This document shows, piece by piece, positions 1-13,157 of a stretch of DNA of 64,000 nt. The DNA is from Holacanthus passer. Lineage: Eukaryota; Chordata; Actinopteri; Pomacanthidae. A model generated the notes under the pieces. The model was not told where the DNA came from, searched no databases, and was given only the letters and a program-made list of their open reading frames with translations. The first letter of the stretch is position 1. Each line of letters begins with the position of its first letter. The translations under genes were made by a program, and so were the position numbers. The stretch lies in the NCBI GenBank assembly GCA_025331565.1, contig JAFREQ010000014.1, positions 9,566,501-9,630,500 of the forward strand. Reading direction: 5' to 3'.

Positions 1-3000
1 GCAAGTGTAGATAAATCTTAAATTGGAGGGGATTTTCTGTAATATTTACCACAGAAGCCGTCACACTGATTCGTAGCCGGAGTCAAAAAGCCACTTATCC
101 CGCAGTCAAAGCCAAGGTTACCCATGTTCTTGCGAAATAACAGATGTGCAGAGGTAGGCATGGAATCAAACAAGACAGCAATGTTGCTTATTCTCCTTCA
201 TAATTGCATCCATATTTCTAGTAGGAATTGAACTGTTATTGTTGCGTGTTTGTGTCTGTGTCAGGAATGCGCGAGTGTGTTCACGCATGTGAGAAATGAC
301 ACACAAGCACCTCGGACTTTTATAACTCTAACAGGGGAGACTGGGGGAAGTCTCTCGCTCCCCCTCTCTCTGACAGTCTGACGTTAGCGTGTTAGGTTGG
401 GCGTGTCTGTCTGAGCTGTTGAGCATGTGTCAGAGCCCAGGTGGGGAGAGACACAATGCAATTATCCCTGTGAAACACTATCCATGTAACACAAACACTG
501 TACACATGTGTACTGGCAGTTGCAGGGCCTGATGCTAATTTATTGTGGTGAGCTGCACTATGTTAAACGCTCCGTTCTGCAGATCCGAAAAGGGACGACA
601 AACGGGAGGAAAGAGACAGTGACGTTTCTTTTATTGCACAGTTGGTCTCAGACCGAAAGAGCAGGAATCGGAGCTGCGGTGCGGAGCTTTTCTATACAGT
701 GTGCAGCAGAGGCGATGCCAAGCTAAGCAGTGGGTATAGTGAGGCCAGGGCACCTCAGGGAGCAACCCCTGTTTGCTTAACCACCGCTGGGCACATTTAC
801 CACTCAGCTGGCTCGTGTATCCTTCATCCGACACAGCTATTGCATCTCACTTAAAATACACATTCTTAAGGTTAGTTTTACAATTTTTCAAGTCCATCTT
901 AAAACAATAGTCAGGTGCCTATATTGACTTTAAAACAGGTTTTTGCTTGCTTTAATCGTTCCTCCTGCTCATACTGTTTTAAGTCCTCCTGCGCAAAAAT
1001 ATATTCCAAGTGGATCAAGTGGATATCTTCTAATATTACATTCTTTTTATTATGATTTTTTTTTTTTCCTTTTTGTTGCTACGCCTCAACTGTAGCTCAG
1101 CGAGATAGAACGCTGTCCAGGAAAACATAAAGAGGGAGTTTTGTACTAAAAAGACTTTGGAACGTACCCACTCGGTTTGTGTAACTCAGACCGCTGAAGA
1201 CTCATATTAGTTTCAGCTGAACCTTGAAATGCACTTTTGTACAAAACGAGGATTGTGGATTTTTGTCTCCCATCGGTTACACAAAAAGCACGTTAGGAAG
1301 GAATCTCGTAAAACGGCCAGTATGAACGATTACAAGAAGCAAAACCTGCTTGTGAGAAAAAATGCAATGCCTGTTGTTTAGGTTTAATGTTTATCACTTG
1401 ATATTTTTTTTAACCTCAGGTGTTTGTGTCTGAAGGAAAATTAAAAGCAAGAATAGACACAAAAGCAGTAACTCATATCTCTGTTTGTTTTCATTATTGG
1501 TATTTGAAATACAGAAACATTATCATTGGGCATGAAAGTGCTTTCATTCATTTTTAAATTAAACATATATGTATGTTACAATCTGCCCTACCTCAAGTTC
1601 CCATAGGCTCCCAAATCTACAATGCAACGTCCATTTCATGTCTAGCAACTATTTGGGCTGACTTCTCCTTCAACTATGTAAGTGGACTGAGACGGCTGTC
1701 AGCTGTCATTACAGCAAACTGGGGGAGAGATGTGGGGTATGCCAGCTAAACAGAACTACTCAAAGATGGGGGGTAATGTGAGTGATGGTTGAAAGTCACA
1801 GTCTGTGACCTGAGAAAGCTCCTACTAAACATCAGCACATGACCTTGCTTGGGAGGCCTGAATTCTTTCAGCCTTAAGCCGATACTATTCCCAGCACCAC
1901 CCAGACAAAATGGACCAAGTTCACACACAGACATACACAAAACACACACACACACACACCAACATTTCATTCTGCAAATTTTACGAGTTTCTGGAAGTCT
2001 GTACACACCTCACTAAATCAAATTTTCACAGGTCGTTTTAGTGCCAGCTATCAGCATCTATTTTTCTGACGTGATGCAAATAAGATGTTTCGAGTAGCAC
2101 ATCATGAGATTTGACTCAAATGAACCAGAGTTGAAAAGCGATCTTTAACTAATCCGTCACATTAATATTCCACATTACAGACATTCACAAACAGAGTGTG
2201 GACAGGTTTACATACATTACATTCTCAGCTCAGCTCTATATCATCCTTGGCTATCATAACAAAGAGTATTTGTCTAGCCGGTGCATCATAACCCGCTGCA
2301 TCAATCCCACAACAAGACTAAACGTGAGCAAGCCTTAGCGCTGTCAGCATGGATGGCTTATCAGCGCTTTTTTAATGGGTACAGTGCATTTCAGCAGTAA
2401 ATTTCTCAAAACTATGAGTCGCTTTGTCAAAACTAATGAGGATTATTTACTCTCTATCTGCGCCCGGAGCCAAACCTCTGTCACTTTCTACGATGCTTAT
2501 TTACAATCTGCGCTATCTCCCCTTTAAGTTTCACTGGCAGGGCCTTCCACAGTGTCGAACAGAGCGCTCCAGAAGGTTGTTAAAGGTTCAAGATGACTGC
2601 ACAAGGAGTGTCGGTGGTTTTAGTCAACGTGAACAATTTACATGTTTACGGCTTTCGCGTTCCAGAGGACTTTTATAGTTCAGAGTAGTCTCAGGGATCA
2701 TAACTGGCTCAGATACGGGAACTGTTTTTCACTTGTGTGTTTCTGGCCTCCCTCTCCCATTAGGTGCCTTTATAGCCTGTTTCTATTCCTCTACCCTTCT
2801 CTCTATCTCACCCACACTGCCCCACCACATACCCCATCTCTCGAGTCTGAGGCTGCAAAAATTCCCCCTTACCGCTTTTCTGATTATCCCCCTTCCCACT
2901 CCTCTTATTGCCCCACAGCATGCCTGCTGGCAGCGGGACCCCACAACCTGGTTCCTCCACCACACATGCACATACAAAGACAGAGAAACACTCCCCTCCA

Positions 3001-6000
3001 TTTGACGTGACAGATTTATTTAAGGAATCCAAATGAACCAGGAACATATCATCATTTAAACTTAAAGTTTTCTTTAATCTGTCTCCAAGTTAGAGGTATT
3101 TCATTACTTCATCTCACCTCTGTCAAACTAATGTTCTTAATCACTAACTTTAAAAGTAGCTATTTTTAAGTGTTTCTTCGCCTCTTTTCCTCTCACCCAC
3201 TGACACACGGGTCAGACAGAGGTAGAGATCACCAGCAGACCACCAGGCATTGCGAAAGCCTCCGTCTTTATCCCCAGTGTGTATTCTATGTGTCTCATGT
3301 CCTGGGGCTACGCTGACCCCAGGAGCACCAAACAGACTCGGCCAACAACATGATTGGTTCTTCCTGAGACCGGACTTAAATAGCATTAAACACCGCGGTG
3401 CAGCTGTGCTAGCACAAACACGCTCACTCCACTTGACATCGACTTTGTCGCTCCGTCTCGGATCCTGTTTGTAGATGCAGGTTGCATTCAATTTAATAAA
3501 GAGAAGTAATATAGGTCAAACCTGTCCGTGATGTGCAAGAAAGAGACGAACTATAAGCTCTAAAACAAAATCAGTTAACCCCTCATCCAAGTGGGATGGG
3601 TGAATAAATGAACACATTGTTAACATTGGATGGGCAGAGGCTCTAATGTTTGATGACCAAACACAAATCTTAGCTGACTGTGTAAATCTCTGTCTGAACT
3701 TGTCTACCTCAAATACTTGTAGCTACTGAATAGACATTATTATCAGATTTTGTTGACACAAGTGTCCCGCGCACGCACACGCACACACATAGATACAGGT
3801 TCGCAGGCAAACACACGCACGCAGGCTCAGATACACGCACCAACACACACCTATGTAAAGGTGAGCCTGTTTTTCCTTCGGGGCAGATTGAGATCTGAAG
3901 GATCACATTTATTTGTTTAACTGGTTCAAGTGATCCTAAATAGATCTGAGATGACCAAACCATACCAAACCAAACCATTTTAAATCCAGAGCTCCAGCCT
4001 CATTGTGTCTGTGCCCATTTATAGCAAGCACACATCCACAGACACACACACATACTCCTTGGACTACTTACACATTAGGCTCATGCCCAAAAATCTCTAT
4101 TGCTGTGGCCCAGATGAAGCTCAGTAATCAGCCTTTTCTTATTCATGTGCGTTACACCAGTCAGGCAGGAATTTATTAAATGTGGACTGCAGGGTTTTTT
4201 TGTCTGTTTTCTGTCAAGTTTGTGTGTTCAATCTCAGTTTTTACACTGTCGAAACACAGATCAGGATGAATGATGCTTATACGTCTCCAGCCTGGTTTGG
4301 TAGAAGGGCAAATCATTTAAGAGAAGGAACTGAACTACGGACAATAAAAAACAGATGGGGAAACTGTGAGTCTGTGGGCAGTGAGAGAGGAAGCAGCGAG
4401 TCGGGTCAGGAGTGAGGACTGATGGGTCAGTGGAGTTGGTCTCATCTTGAGAAGACATCAAGAGGAGGGTGGAGCATTAATAGCACCCTAGAAAACAACA
4501 GAGGGATGACTGAATGAGCACAGCGGATTTTTTTTTTTTTATTATTATGCACACACAGAAACACAAATGCAAAACGGAAAAAAGAAAGCTAGCAAAGAAG
4601 AAACACTTTATGTGAATAAATGTATGTATTTGTATGTTTCTGTAACACTGCGGTTTGTGCAGAGGAGGCCTTTCACCAGTTGCCTGGCTCTCTGTCCTTC
4701 TTTTCCATATTTCGGGAATAAGGTCTCGACTCCAGCCCACACTGTATCTCCTGCATGGAAACTTTCCTCCCATATAAAACACAAATATGAATTATGACAT
4801 CATGGCCTGTCATGTCATGTCTTTTTTCCCACATTTGTGTGTGTGTGTACTCTTGTGTTTTAATGCATTTAAAAAAAAAAAAAACACAAGAGAAGGACTT
4901 AATGTTTGAAACTATAAACTTGTTTCTGCAAGCAAAGCGCCTGTACACACATTTCAGGGTACTTGGTCAAACCATCAAAGCGAAGTGAGTGCCACCATGC
5001 ACCCGCACCCCCCCACACACACACATACACACACACCACTCTCCCTCCCGTACCCGCATGAGAGCGCGCCGCAGCTAGGCTTGCATCCACTTGGGTTTTT
5101 ACGAATGGGGGTGAGAGGCTGTTACCGTGTCAGTCGGCACGGCCTCTTATCAGACCATCAGACTACCCTCAGATTCTCTTTCCAGATGGAGGTTAGATAG
5201 GGCCTCAGAGGCCCGGACCCCCGCAGACATTGAGAGCATGGAGGCCTCCCCTGATCTCCTACCTGATGGAGGTGCTTTAATGTGGGCTCGGGTTTCACTT
5301 GTCTCCCCTGCCTGGCTGGGCCCGCGCTGGTGTCAGGATGCAGGCGCGTTCAGGGCTCGCCGGCCTGGGTTCTGACGGGCCGCCGCCACTCCGCCTCGAG
5401 GTTTAGCTCCAGGTCAAGGTGTTGTTACGGGACACAAGCTCGCCATGGTCCTAGCACCGTTCTTACTGTGAAAAATTGGTGCAGTGGAGGGTTGTATACA
5501 CAGGCCCTCACAGGCAGACTTTGACACACATGCAGCTGGCCCACAGTAGAGCTCTCGACATCTCTCTCAATAACATAAGCACTGCCACTCATACCGGGCT
5601 CAGAGCGAGAGAGAGGGGAAAAGAGAAAAGAGCCTGTGATAAGACAGAAAAAAAGCTTAAATGAGTGAGATTAGTCAAAGGAACTTCTGAGCCCGAAGAG
5701 AGATCAAGAGAGACAGTGGTGGTGGAGGAGGAGGAGGAGCGAGGAATTTGGGAGCACAGAGAATTCCATGCACCTTTTATTGTTGTTGCGCAAACCTGTA
5801 TTTTTGGACCTGCATGAACATTATGCACTTTTTATGAACATAGTTTCTTTTTTGCCTCGGGGCTTTTAAGTGATAAGTGAATAATTGAACATGTCCTGCC
5901 AATAACACTTTTTTTTCCAGTCTGCCTTTCTGATGCCTTTGTACGTGTTTTTTTATGCAAGCATACGTGCATAGGTGCATATGTGTGTGTGTGCGCGTGT

Positions 6001-6840
6001 GTCTGTAGGGAGCAAAATGTCAAAACAAGGTCCACATTAGAAGCAGGTACTGCAGATTCCACCCGTATCATTTTAGACGTTGGCACACCTTGGCTGGACT
6101 CGGGGAAACTCACCACCATTCCTCAGAGAGCCTTCCATCATTCCTCACAGGATTAGAGAGAAAAAAGAGAGAAAGGGAGAGGGAGAGAGTTCAAGGGAGG
6201 GATTGCTCTTTTACTTTTTGTAGCTGGCAGAGTCTTTACTATAATTTAGCTGAAATAATACAAGTCTTAAAATTGCTACCAGTGTCTCCTCCTGCCTTTC
6301 TCCCTCTCTTTGTCTGTTAATATCAAAACAGATGTCAACTCGAGGAGGCGCAAGGAGTCGACGCACGCTAGCGTTCGAACGATAAAGAAAGGTCTCAGGA
6401 ACGGAGCATGTGAAGCATACACGGTGTCTGACTCACTTACAGATGCACGCTGCCTCTCCATGGGAGTTTAATGAGTTTGATACATGAGAATTTTTTTTTT
6501 TTTTTTTTTCATCAACAGTCAACTCCACCTAGTGGTGTTTGTACTGAACAGATTTCTGGCTGCAGTGAGGAATGAACTGTAATGAGGGAAACATTACACC
6601 GGCAATTGTTTATCTCTGCAGAGTCACTTTACCCTGAGATTGCTGGAGAAGGGAGGATCAATACTAAGGTTTTGGATATGAATCTCACAAAAGCTACAAA
6701 CAGTGTGGATGTTGCCTCTGTGATCTGGCTTAGTGCCTCTGCGGTGCAGGCTGTCCATGGCTGTGTTAGTAGGTCTCCTCGGCACCTCTTTGCCTGGCAT
6801 CTGCGAGGCTTGCTCACACTTGCTTTCACCCAGCATGTGT
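1..6840. other. Upstream intergenic stretch, no gene seen
   Basis: No exon, RNA gene or recognisable transposon was found. Open frames here are short, overlap one another on both strands and show no known domain. The stretch carries a short (CA)n run at 1942-1959, several interrupted CA/GT tracts (about 3770-3850 and 5020-5040), a purine-rich patch near 6160-6190 and a 19-base T run at 6491-6509. By synteny with other vertebrates it lies on the promoter side of wnt5a. Confidence 0.6.
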
Positions 6841-6849
6841 TTGCTCAGA

Positions 6850-7480
6850 TGAAGGAAATTATGTAATTAGCCTTTGAGGGATTGTTTTCTTTCACTCTTT
6901 ACCCCCCTTTCTCCCGCTCTCCCGCCTTTGCCCCTCTGTCTTTCATTCCCTCCCTCCCTCTTCTTTTTTTTTTTTTTTTTTTTTGTCTTTCTAGTCCTGT
7001 GATGGCAGGAGATGGATACAATTTAATCCCAGCCACACCCTAGCTCACCTTCTTCATTAATTGCCCGGGACCATTAGTGGATAGAAAATGAGCACTTGTC
7101 ATATTGATCCGTCTTAACTGTTGAAGAGCGGCTTTGTTTAACATCAAAGGGGGGAGTTTGGAGAAGCGTATGTGAGAGTAGGAATGGAGGCTTTGGGTGT
7201 GCAGGGGGTTGTGTCGGGCTCGACTTCGGTAGGGTCGGGTTGTGTGCTGGGAGATGGGTGCAGGGGTACGCACGGGCAGCATGGGGGGGGGAACCTGGCA
7301 TTTTGCTCTCTAATTCCAGCCGGCCTGGAGGCCTGGAGCGCTAAGAAGGGCCTCACTGTTGCTCTCTGGATCAGCCAGGTATTGCTTACATAAAAAGCAA
7401 GTGAAAACAGCTGTAGGGATAATTAGCTTGATTCTCCATTACATGCCATGAGGGCCAATAACTAAAAAATGGAGTTTTGT
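6850..7480. promoter_or_regulatory. Candidate non-coding regulatory block upstream of wnt5a
   Basis: Interrupted by a pyrimidine tract and a 21-base T run (6964-6984), this block is rich in homeodomain-type AT cores. There is a TAATTAG around 6863, an ATTAATTG around 7056 and a GATAATTAGC around 7418. It has balanced composition and little simple repeat around the cores, and it has no coding frame. That texture is typical of conserved vertebrate enhancers. Conservation itself could not be tested, so this is inference only. Confidence 0.25.
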
Positions 7481-7839
7481 TTGGGTTAGAGCTGCAGCCC
7501 CAACCAGGAGGAAGTTGTAAAAGTCAGGCAGAAAAAAATAAAGAGAGAGGGAAAAAAGGAGAAATGTAGGGGAGAGAGAGCAAACTCTTGAAGCAATTGT
7601 TGCGGAGAAGATGTTCTCTCTTCCTGCTTGATGTAGAGCTCATTTTTAAAGAGCGACAGTTTCAAAAATGCACAGATATTGTTTTATTTTTATCCATCTA
7701 ATATGTAATCTGAATTTTTAGCTCATGAGAACCTGTGACCTTCAATGAATTGGAAGTGGACCAAAATCTTTTTTTATCACATTTGCAGTAATGGATCGCC
7801 TTAGAAACTGCCTTGCAAAGGAGGGATGATGTATGATGT

Positions 7840-7970
7840 CTATTTCACCACCAATGAGTGTGTTGAATCTCCATTACATTCACTCGCTGCGTTCAATAAA
7901 TCAGACATGTGATAAGTGTGATTTGTTTTAATTGCTAGGTGTTTTGTCAGCGTTGCCTCTCTCCTGACCT
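7840..7970. promoter_or_regulatory. Candidate short regulatory element
   Basis: A compact block of about 130 bp has no simple repeat, several TAAT/ATTA-like and CAATAAA-like words and an ACATGTG E-box-like core. It ends in a TTTTAATTGC homeodomain-like site near 7928. No reading frame of interest crosses it. The call rests on sequence texture alone. Confidence 0.18.
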
Positions 7971-10900
7971 TCTCTTCCAAGGTTAAACAGCCCATCCTAT
8001 CAGAAACATTTCTGTGCTCACATATTAAGCCTGCACTCACAAAAATATGTGCAACTATTTAGACAGAGCAGTGAGAAAGTCATCACTAGTTGTCACTTCT
8101 CTTTCTCTGTATTTCACCCAAATATCTGCCCCTTCATACCACCAAATGTCTTCTTTTACTCTCCTCTTGGTAGAGTGGAGAGGGGGGGGTGTACCAATCT
8201 TTGTACTGGTAATTGAATTTGGTGAGTTTCTCTTTTTTCTGTGCGGAGTGAAAGGACACCAACCACAGGGTAATTCCAAGTGAAAGAGCAGCACTTTAAC
8301 ATTGGTGGTCCAAAAACTCTGCAAGGATCCATTTAACAGGCAGTTTATATTAGTAGCACTTAAAGACAAGAAGGGGTTCAGCCCGCTCACATCCAGACTC
8401 TCGGGCTTGATACCCAATCCTCGGGACAAAGACAGACAGTTGGACAGAACCAAAGTAGGTTTTGGGAGAAACACAGGTAGACTAACAACATAGACACCTT
8501 ACAGCCTCATTACATTACCTGTACACTCACAAGGATTTTGACATATATTGTGTGTGGATACAATACTGGCCCTTAAATGAACATTGCATAATTAACACAG
8601 AGGCAGTTTTTCACCTCAGCTAGACTTCAGTTTCTGCAGAGGGCGTTTGAACATTTTGATAAGTCCATCATTTCGTCTGGCGAAACCAGTATTAATATGA
8701 GAAAGTGTTCACCCCGTCTAATCCCACCATCAAGCATGCCGAGAGCGGAGGAGTGGGGAGGAGGATGAGGGTTACGCAGGGAGTAGAAGATAGGAATGGC
8801 TGATTTGAGTTAGACGGGGATGACGGCTGAGTGCTGCAAGAGGGAGAGGGAAATTTTATTCTGCCATTTAAAGGTATGCACTGATGTTGCAGCAACTTTT
8901 GATTTAAGTGGACAGGTCACTCGAGCATGATGGAAAACAAACTCAAAAGAGACACAGACATACTTATGTTTATATGTGTGAGTATAGCCATTAGCAAATT
9001 TTCCCACTCGCTTTAAAAACCCACTGTAAGTCAAGTGGCTCAGTTTGATAATGGGAGGGTTGTGTCTGATCTGTTGGAGTGAGAGTCAAGTGTTAATGTT
9101 AGTTTTATCAGCAGCCGTTCCTGTGAAGATTCAGGTCAAGGCTTGGATATTACAGCGCAATTTATCACTTCCCTAACCGTGCAGTCCTTCAGCAGCCAAG
9201 CTGCTGCACATCGTCTGCTGGATAAATAGAATCTCCATGTGTGTTTACGACTTTGTGTCGAATGTCCCTCTCTCGTGCATTGCTGCCTTTATCCGCAGGC
9301 GTTTTATATCAAACATCATTCCAACGCTGGAAAGCATCCATTGGAACGAGATACTTAAAGGAATCATCTGGACACAAACAAGTCAGAACTAATCTCAGTT
9401 GATTTCAATCATATTCTACTTATTTAAAAATGCTCTTTGAACCAACAGAAACAAGTGCTACCTACTGTGCAACTTGTGTCGATTGTGCACTGCAGTGTAT
9501 GTGTAGCTGGCTTCTCTCTGCCTTTAGCAGCTGATGATGCAGAAAATTGTGGACAATGACCTTCAGGCTGAAAAGGCTTTAAGCGGCCTGTCCGAGCCAT
9601 TTGAGCTCGCTAAATTATCCAGAGTGCGGTTGAAGCTTTCCTGGCCGATATAATATGCTTTGCTTTGTCACATGTTTCTAAAGCGGACATAATCACGACC
9701 ACAAATGCGTGACTTACACTCGGGAGCATAAAATTCCATCTGATTTTAACACTCTGCCACAACACGCTGACATGTAAAATAATCACGGGCCGATAAGCGT
9801 ACACACGTTCACGACCGCATAGCAGCACACGCGCTTCCTCATTAACAGCACGAACGCAGGCGTCACACGTGAGTTTGTGCGGTGAATGCGTCTGTTGTGT
9901 GGAGGTAGTGAGGTGTTGACGGAGAAGAAAGAGGAGCGGTCTTCAAACACATCCACAGGCAGGTCGTGCTCTCCATTATGCCCTGCCGGGGGCCGTATTT
10001 GTTGATTCTCTGGCCCCCCAAATCATTAATTTAAGTGCAGACGACGGCGGAGAAACCTGAGAATGGCGTCCGACGCGCATACACAAATTCACACACACAG
10101 GCATCTACATGCGCAGACACACATTTGATCACGCAAGCGGGCTTATGTGTACACACACACGCCCTGTGTTGCATAACAAATGATGGCACTTTAATTGCTG
10201 TGGCTGTTTATTTACTCCTGGCTGTAATGGATGATCCCTCTCTGCCTGGCGGCCAATCGGAGTGAAACAGGAATGAGCGTGAGCAGCCCTGCAGAGCTGG
10301 ACATACAATTTGACATCCATCTTTAGACGCAACACACACTAACCTGAGATGCCGTTGTTAAATACTTGTAATCCCCCGATTCTCCAGATTTTGGGGTCAT
10401 TGCACACACACACTCACTCTATCACAACATATTCCCCAACTTTACCTGTGAACACCTCTGGTCCCCTCCATACAACGTTTATATTAAAGTCTTTTCACTA
10501 TACCCTCTCTGAGTGACTGATGATAACGTCTTCAGTGATTGGTAGTTATTTTGGGGCCTGTTTGCTCAGCCAATGAGGCGCCCCCAGCGAGCTAGACATA
10601 CATCATTGTTTTCCTTTTTTTCACGACCTAACCCTCAGGAAAGAAGTGAGTTGTTGCTGACTGCTGCGCTGCCTGAATAACAGACACATTCCGATTTTTT
10701 TTTTTCCCCCTTTCTTTTTATTAATGAGCACTTGATGTTTGGGTTGCTGCCAGCTGCATTTAGAGCATTCTTAAGGAGCTCTTGAGGCTAGCCAGACAGT
10801 TAGAGGAAGAAAACGGTCAAAGCGGAGAAAAAAACTAAATATCTACGCTGAACCTGAGTGTCTGAGTTCTCTCTTTGTCCATTACCAAGCCATGTAATTG

Positions 10901-11030
10901 TATGATGTAACCTTTTGGGAGACGACTCAGGAAATTAAAACCAACTTAAGATCCTTGGCTAAACTATGCATCTTCGTATCCCTGTGTGGGTTTTAGCATT
11001 TGTTTTTCATTCTTTGTGGCTGACTTCTCA
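7971..11030. other. Intergenic stretch, no gene seen
   Basis: No coding exon, RNA gene or transposon was recognised. Short G-rich and CA-rich tracts occur, with pyrimidine and T runs near 10690. A CCAAT-containing patch (CAGCCAATGAGG) near 10567 and a CATTAATTTAAG near 10024 are isolated motifs with no further support. Confidence 0.5.
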
Positions 11031-12445
11031 GACTGATTATTCTTTCTCGATGTTTCTTTCAACAGCTGCTTGTAAAGCCAGGTACCGAGAGCCTCGACTG
11101 CGAGCATGCGAACTCGACCCACCATCACGACCATCAGACATGCACACGAACAGATATGCACATACTCCAGGACCCGCAATTACACTGTGTTTGTGTGTGT
11201 GGACAAGCTCAGCAGAAAGTCTCCATCTGAATATGAATGTCACCTTCACTGTATGCCACTGAGGACCTAAGCCCATTGTGGGCGAATGTCCCTCACCAGA
11301 GCATCAGTCATCAGTGTGCAGCTTCAAGGTATTGGCAAGCGGTCCACTGCCTTCATTTCCCTAGCTGTTTTCAATAGACTGGGAGCTGGATTCATTTTAC
11401 AGTACTGTGGTGCTACAGAGTTCTGGCTTCACATCAACTGGCAATCCCTCCACCACTGTCTACTACCAGTGTGGCTAGGGCTGAGCCAGTGGAACTAGCC
11501 GTAAACCCATGCCAATCCCGGACTGGTTTATGATGGCATGAACGTGTTTACTTCTGCAGCTAAATAGCGAGCTTTTGTAAATATCACAACATGGACCTCA
11601 AAAATCCACAATCCACAGAGACCTTTCTCAATGTACCGTGCCAAAGGAGACAACCCCTGTCTGCTGAAACAAATTACTGACGTGGGACTGCAGCCTGAAT
11701 CACTTGGACTCCCCACCAAACCGCCCAAGTTACTCATTTGTTTGACTATCCCACGTCCTGCGGAGAGAGATCAACAAGGAAAGGCGAATTCGGGCTTAGA
11801 GATGCCCCCACGAAAACAGTTTGAGGATCGGTTTACACCTTCTCCAAAAAAAAACCCCATTATTAACCGGGAAGGTAAAACACAGCTGACCTCAAATCAG
11901 CCAGCTTACTGTAAGAACAGTGTGTTTATACGTTTCTCCTTGTGTTCTTTTAGCCTGCTGTGCGTTTGTTTAATGAACCAATATCATGTTCTGTTTGCTT
12001 TTCTACATCCTAAACAGTTTTTGAGTGCCACTCTTCTTTTTTTTTTTTTTTTTTTTAACAGCTCTGTGTGACTTATTATGCTGATGAGTGTTATTCTGTC
12101 GTCTGTTTCCTGTGAATCTGAGTGGCTAATTTGTTTATAATGAAGCGACTTGCATTTTAAAGCACTGTGTCATTCTTTTTCACCGTACTGGAGGTTGACC
12201 TGAAGTGACGATTATGTACAGTATTGTGTTTTGATTCAAGAGTATAACAGTGTTTCCATCTGCTCCTCACCTAATATGTACAGTTTTTGTACAGTGTGTG
12301 TGCATGTGTGTGTGGTTTGACGACTGCGAGGACTGTGAAAAGTTTTGGGGTGGTAACACTATTCCCCGTTGACCCGCTCCATGGTGTTTTGCAGTGGTCA
12401 GCTTGTTTCTGTTGTTTGAATAAAAGCTGTTTTCACAAAAACTGC
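11031..12445 (+). other. Possible 3' end of an upstream transcript (3'UTR-like)
   Basis: A + strand AATAAA at 12418-12423 is followed by a GT/T-rich stretch. It is preceded by several hundred bases with 3'UTR-like texture: T-rich, TGTACAG repeats near 12213 and 12276, and a T run at 12037-12056. A possible 3' splice site (polypyrimidine then CAG) lies near 11065. An open frame from 11631 continues to about 11,910 before it becomes low complexity, but I recognise no domain in it. In other vertebrates ERC2 lies upstream of WNT5A on the same strand, so an erc2 3' end is a reasonable guess. The characteristic ERC C-terminus ending in Gly-Ile-Trp-Ala was not found, so identity is unproven. Confidence 0.25.
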
Positions 12446-13050
12446 AACATGTGTTTTTATCAGAAAGACAATAATGTGAACACTGACATCGGCAGTGTTA
12501 TTGGTAAATTTGAGCGCAACAATGGGTATTTTCACAAGATTAAAGTTTCACCGCCACTAATGGCAACTACAACAATAGACCCAAGAAAGAATTCTCCCCA
12601 GTTTTCATGGTCTACCAAATCTCTCTCTCCCTCTCTCGCTCATAAACTCAGCCAGATGTTGCCCAGTTTTCCTCCTAGGGGAACGTGGGGGGATGGAGGA
12701 GGGAGGGCTGGTAAGGCATGGAGGGATCAGAAATGTGGCTGAGCATGTTTTAAGTGCTCTTTGACGCAGTCGCAGCCTCCAGCATCCACCACGGTAACAT
12801 TAGCTGGGAAGAGAACTTTTGCAGGGCGCTTCACACTCGCTTGTGCCACACGTATCCGCAGCTTCATTCCTGAAGACGTGTGGGACGACACACAAAAGCA
12901 TTATGAGTTAGGTTAAAGAATTTTTGGGTGAGCCGCAATCAGCTGTTTTTTTGTTACTGATCTTTTATGTGATTTTTTCCCCCAACATCTAAGAGTAGCT
13001 TAAAAGAAGGTTTTTAGTTTACAACCGTTTTGTTTTATTCACTCTTATTC
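12446..13050. other. Intergenic stretch, nothing recognised
   Basis: No exon, RNA gene or repeat family was recognised. Only ordinary mixed-composition sequence with a short TCTC patch near 12620 was seen. Confidence 0.5.
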
Positions 13051-13157
13051 CATTTTATTTATATAGCCCCAAATCACAACATCACCTGATTTCTTGACCA
13101 TACTCTTAATATTATTTAGAGACCCAACAATTCCCATCATGAGCAAACACTTACAGA
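13051..13157 (+). repeat. Teleost dispersed repeat, copy A (degenerate)
   Basis: The segment starts with a TTTTATTTATATAGC block, then AAATCACAAC. Further on it has TTATTTAGAGACCCAACAA and TTCCCATCATGAGC. The same ordered blocks occur at 63291-63485 in the same orientation, so this is a dispersed repeat shared within the window. I recognise it as a common fish repeat (possibly a LINE 3' tail or a SINE) but cannot assign the family. This copy is shorter and lacks some internal sequence of the other. Confidence 0.7.

Noticed and set aside
2642..3010. 122-codon + strand frame
   Set aside because: It overlaps several equally long frames in other phases on both strands. It is Pro/Ser/Leu-rich from CT-rich DNA, with no domain and no convincing splice context.
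5700..5790. Glu-rich frame followed by Gly-Ile-Trp, resembling the ERC1/ERC2 C-terminus
   Set aside because: The Trp is followed by Glu-His-Arg and the frame stays open, instead of Ala and a stop. No flanking ERC sequence was found, so it is probably a GA-repeat coincidence.
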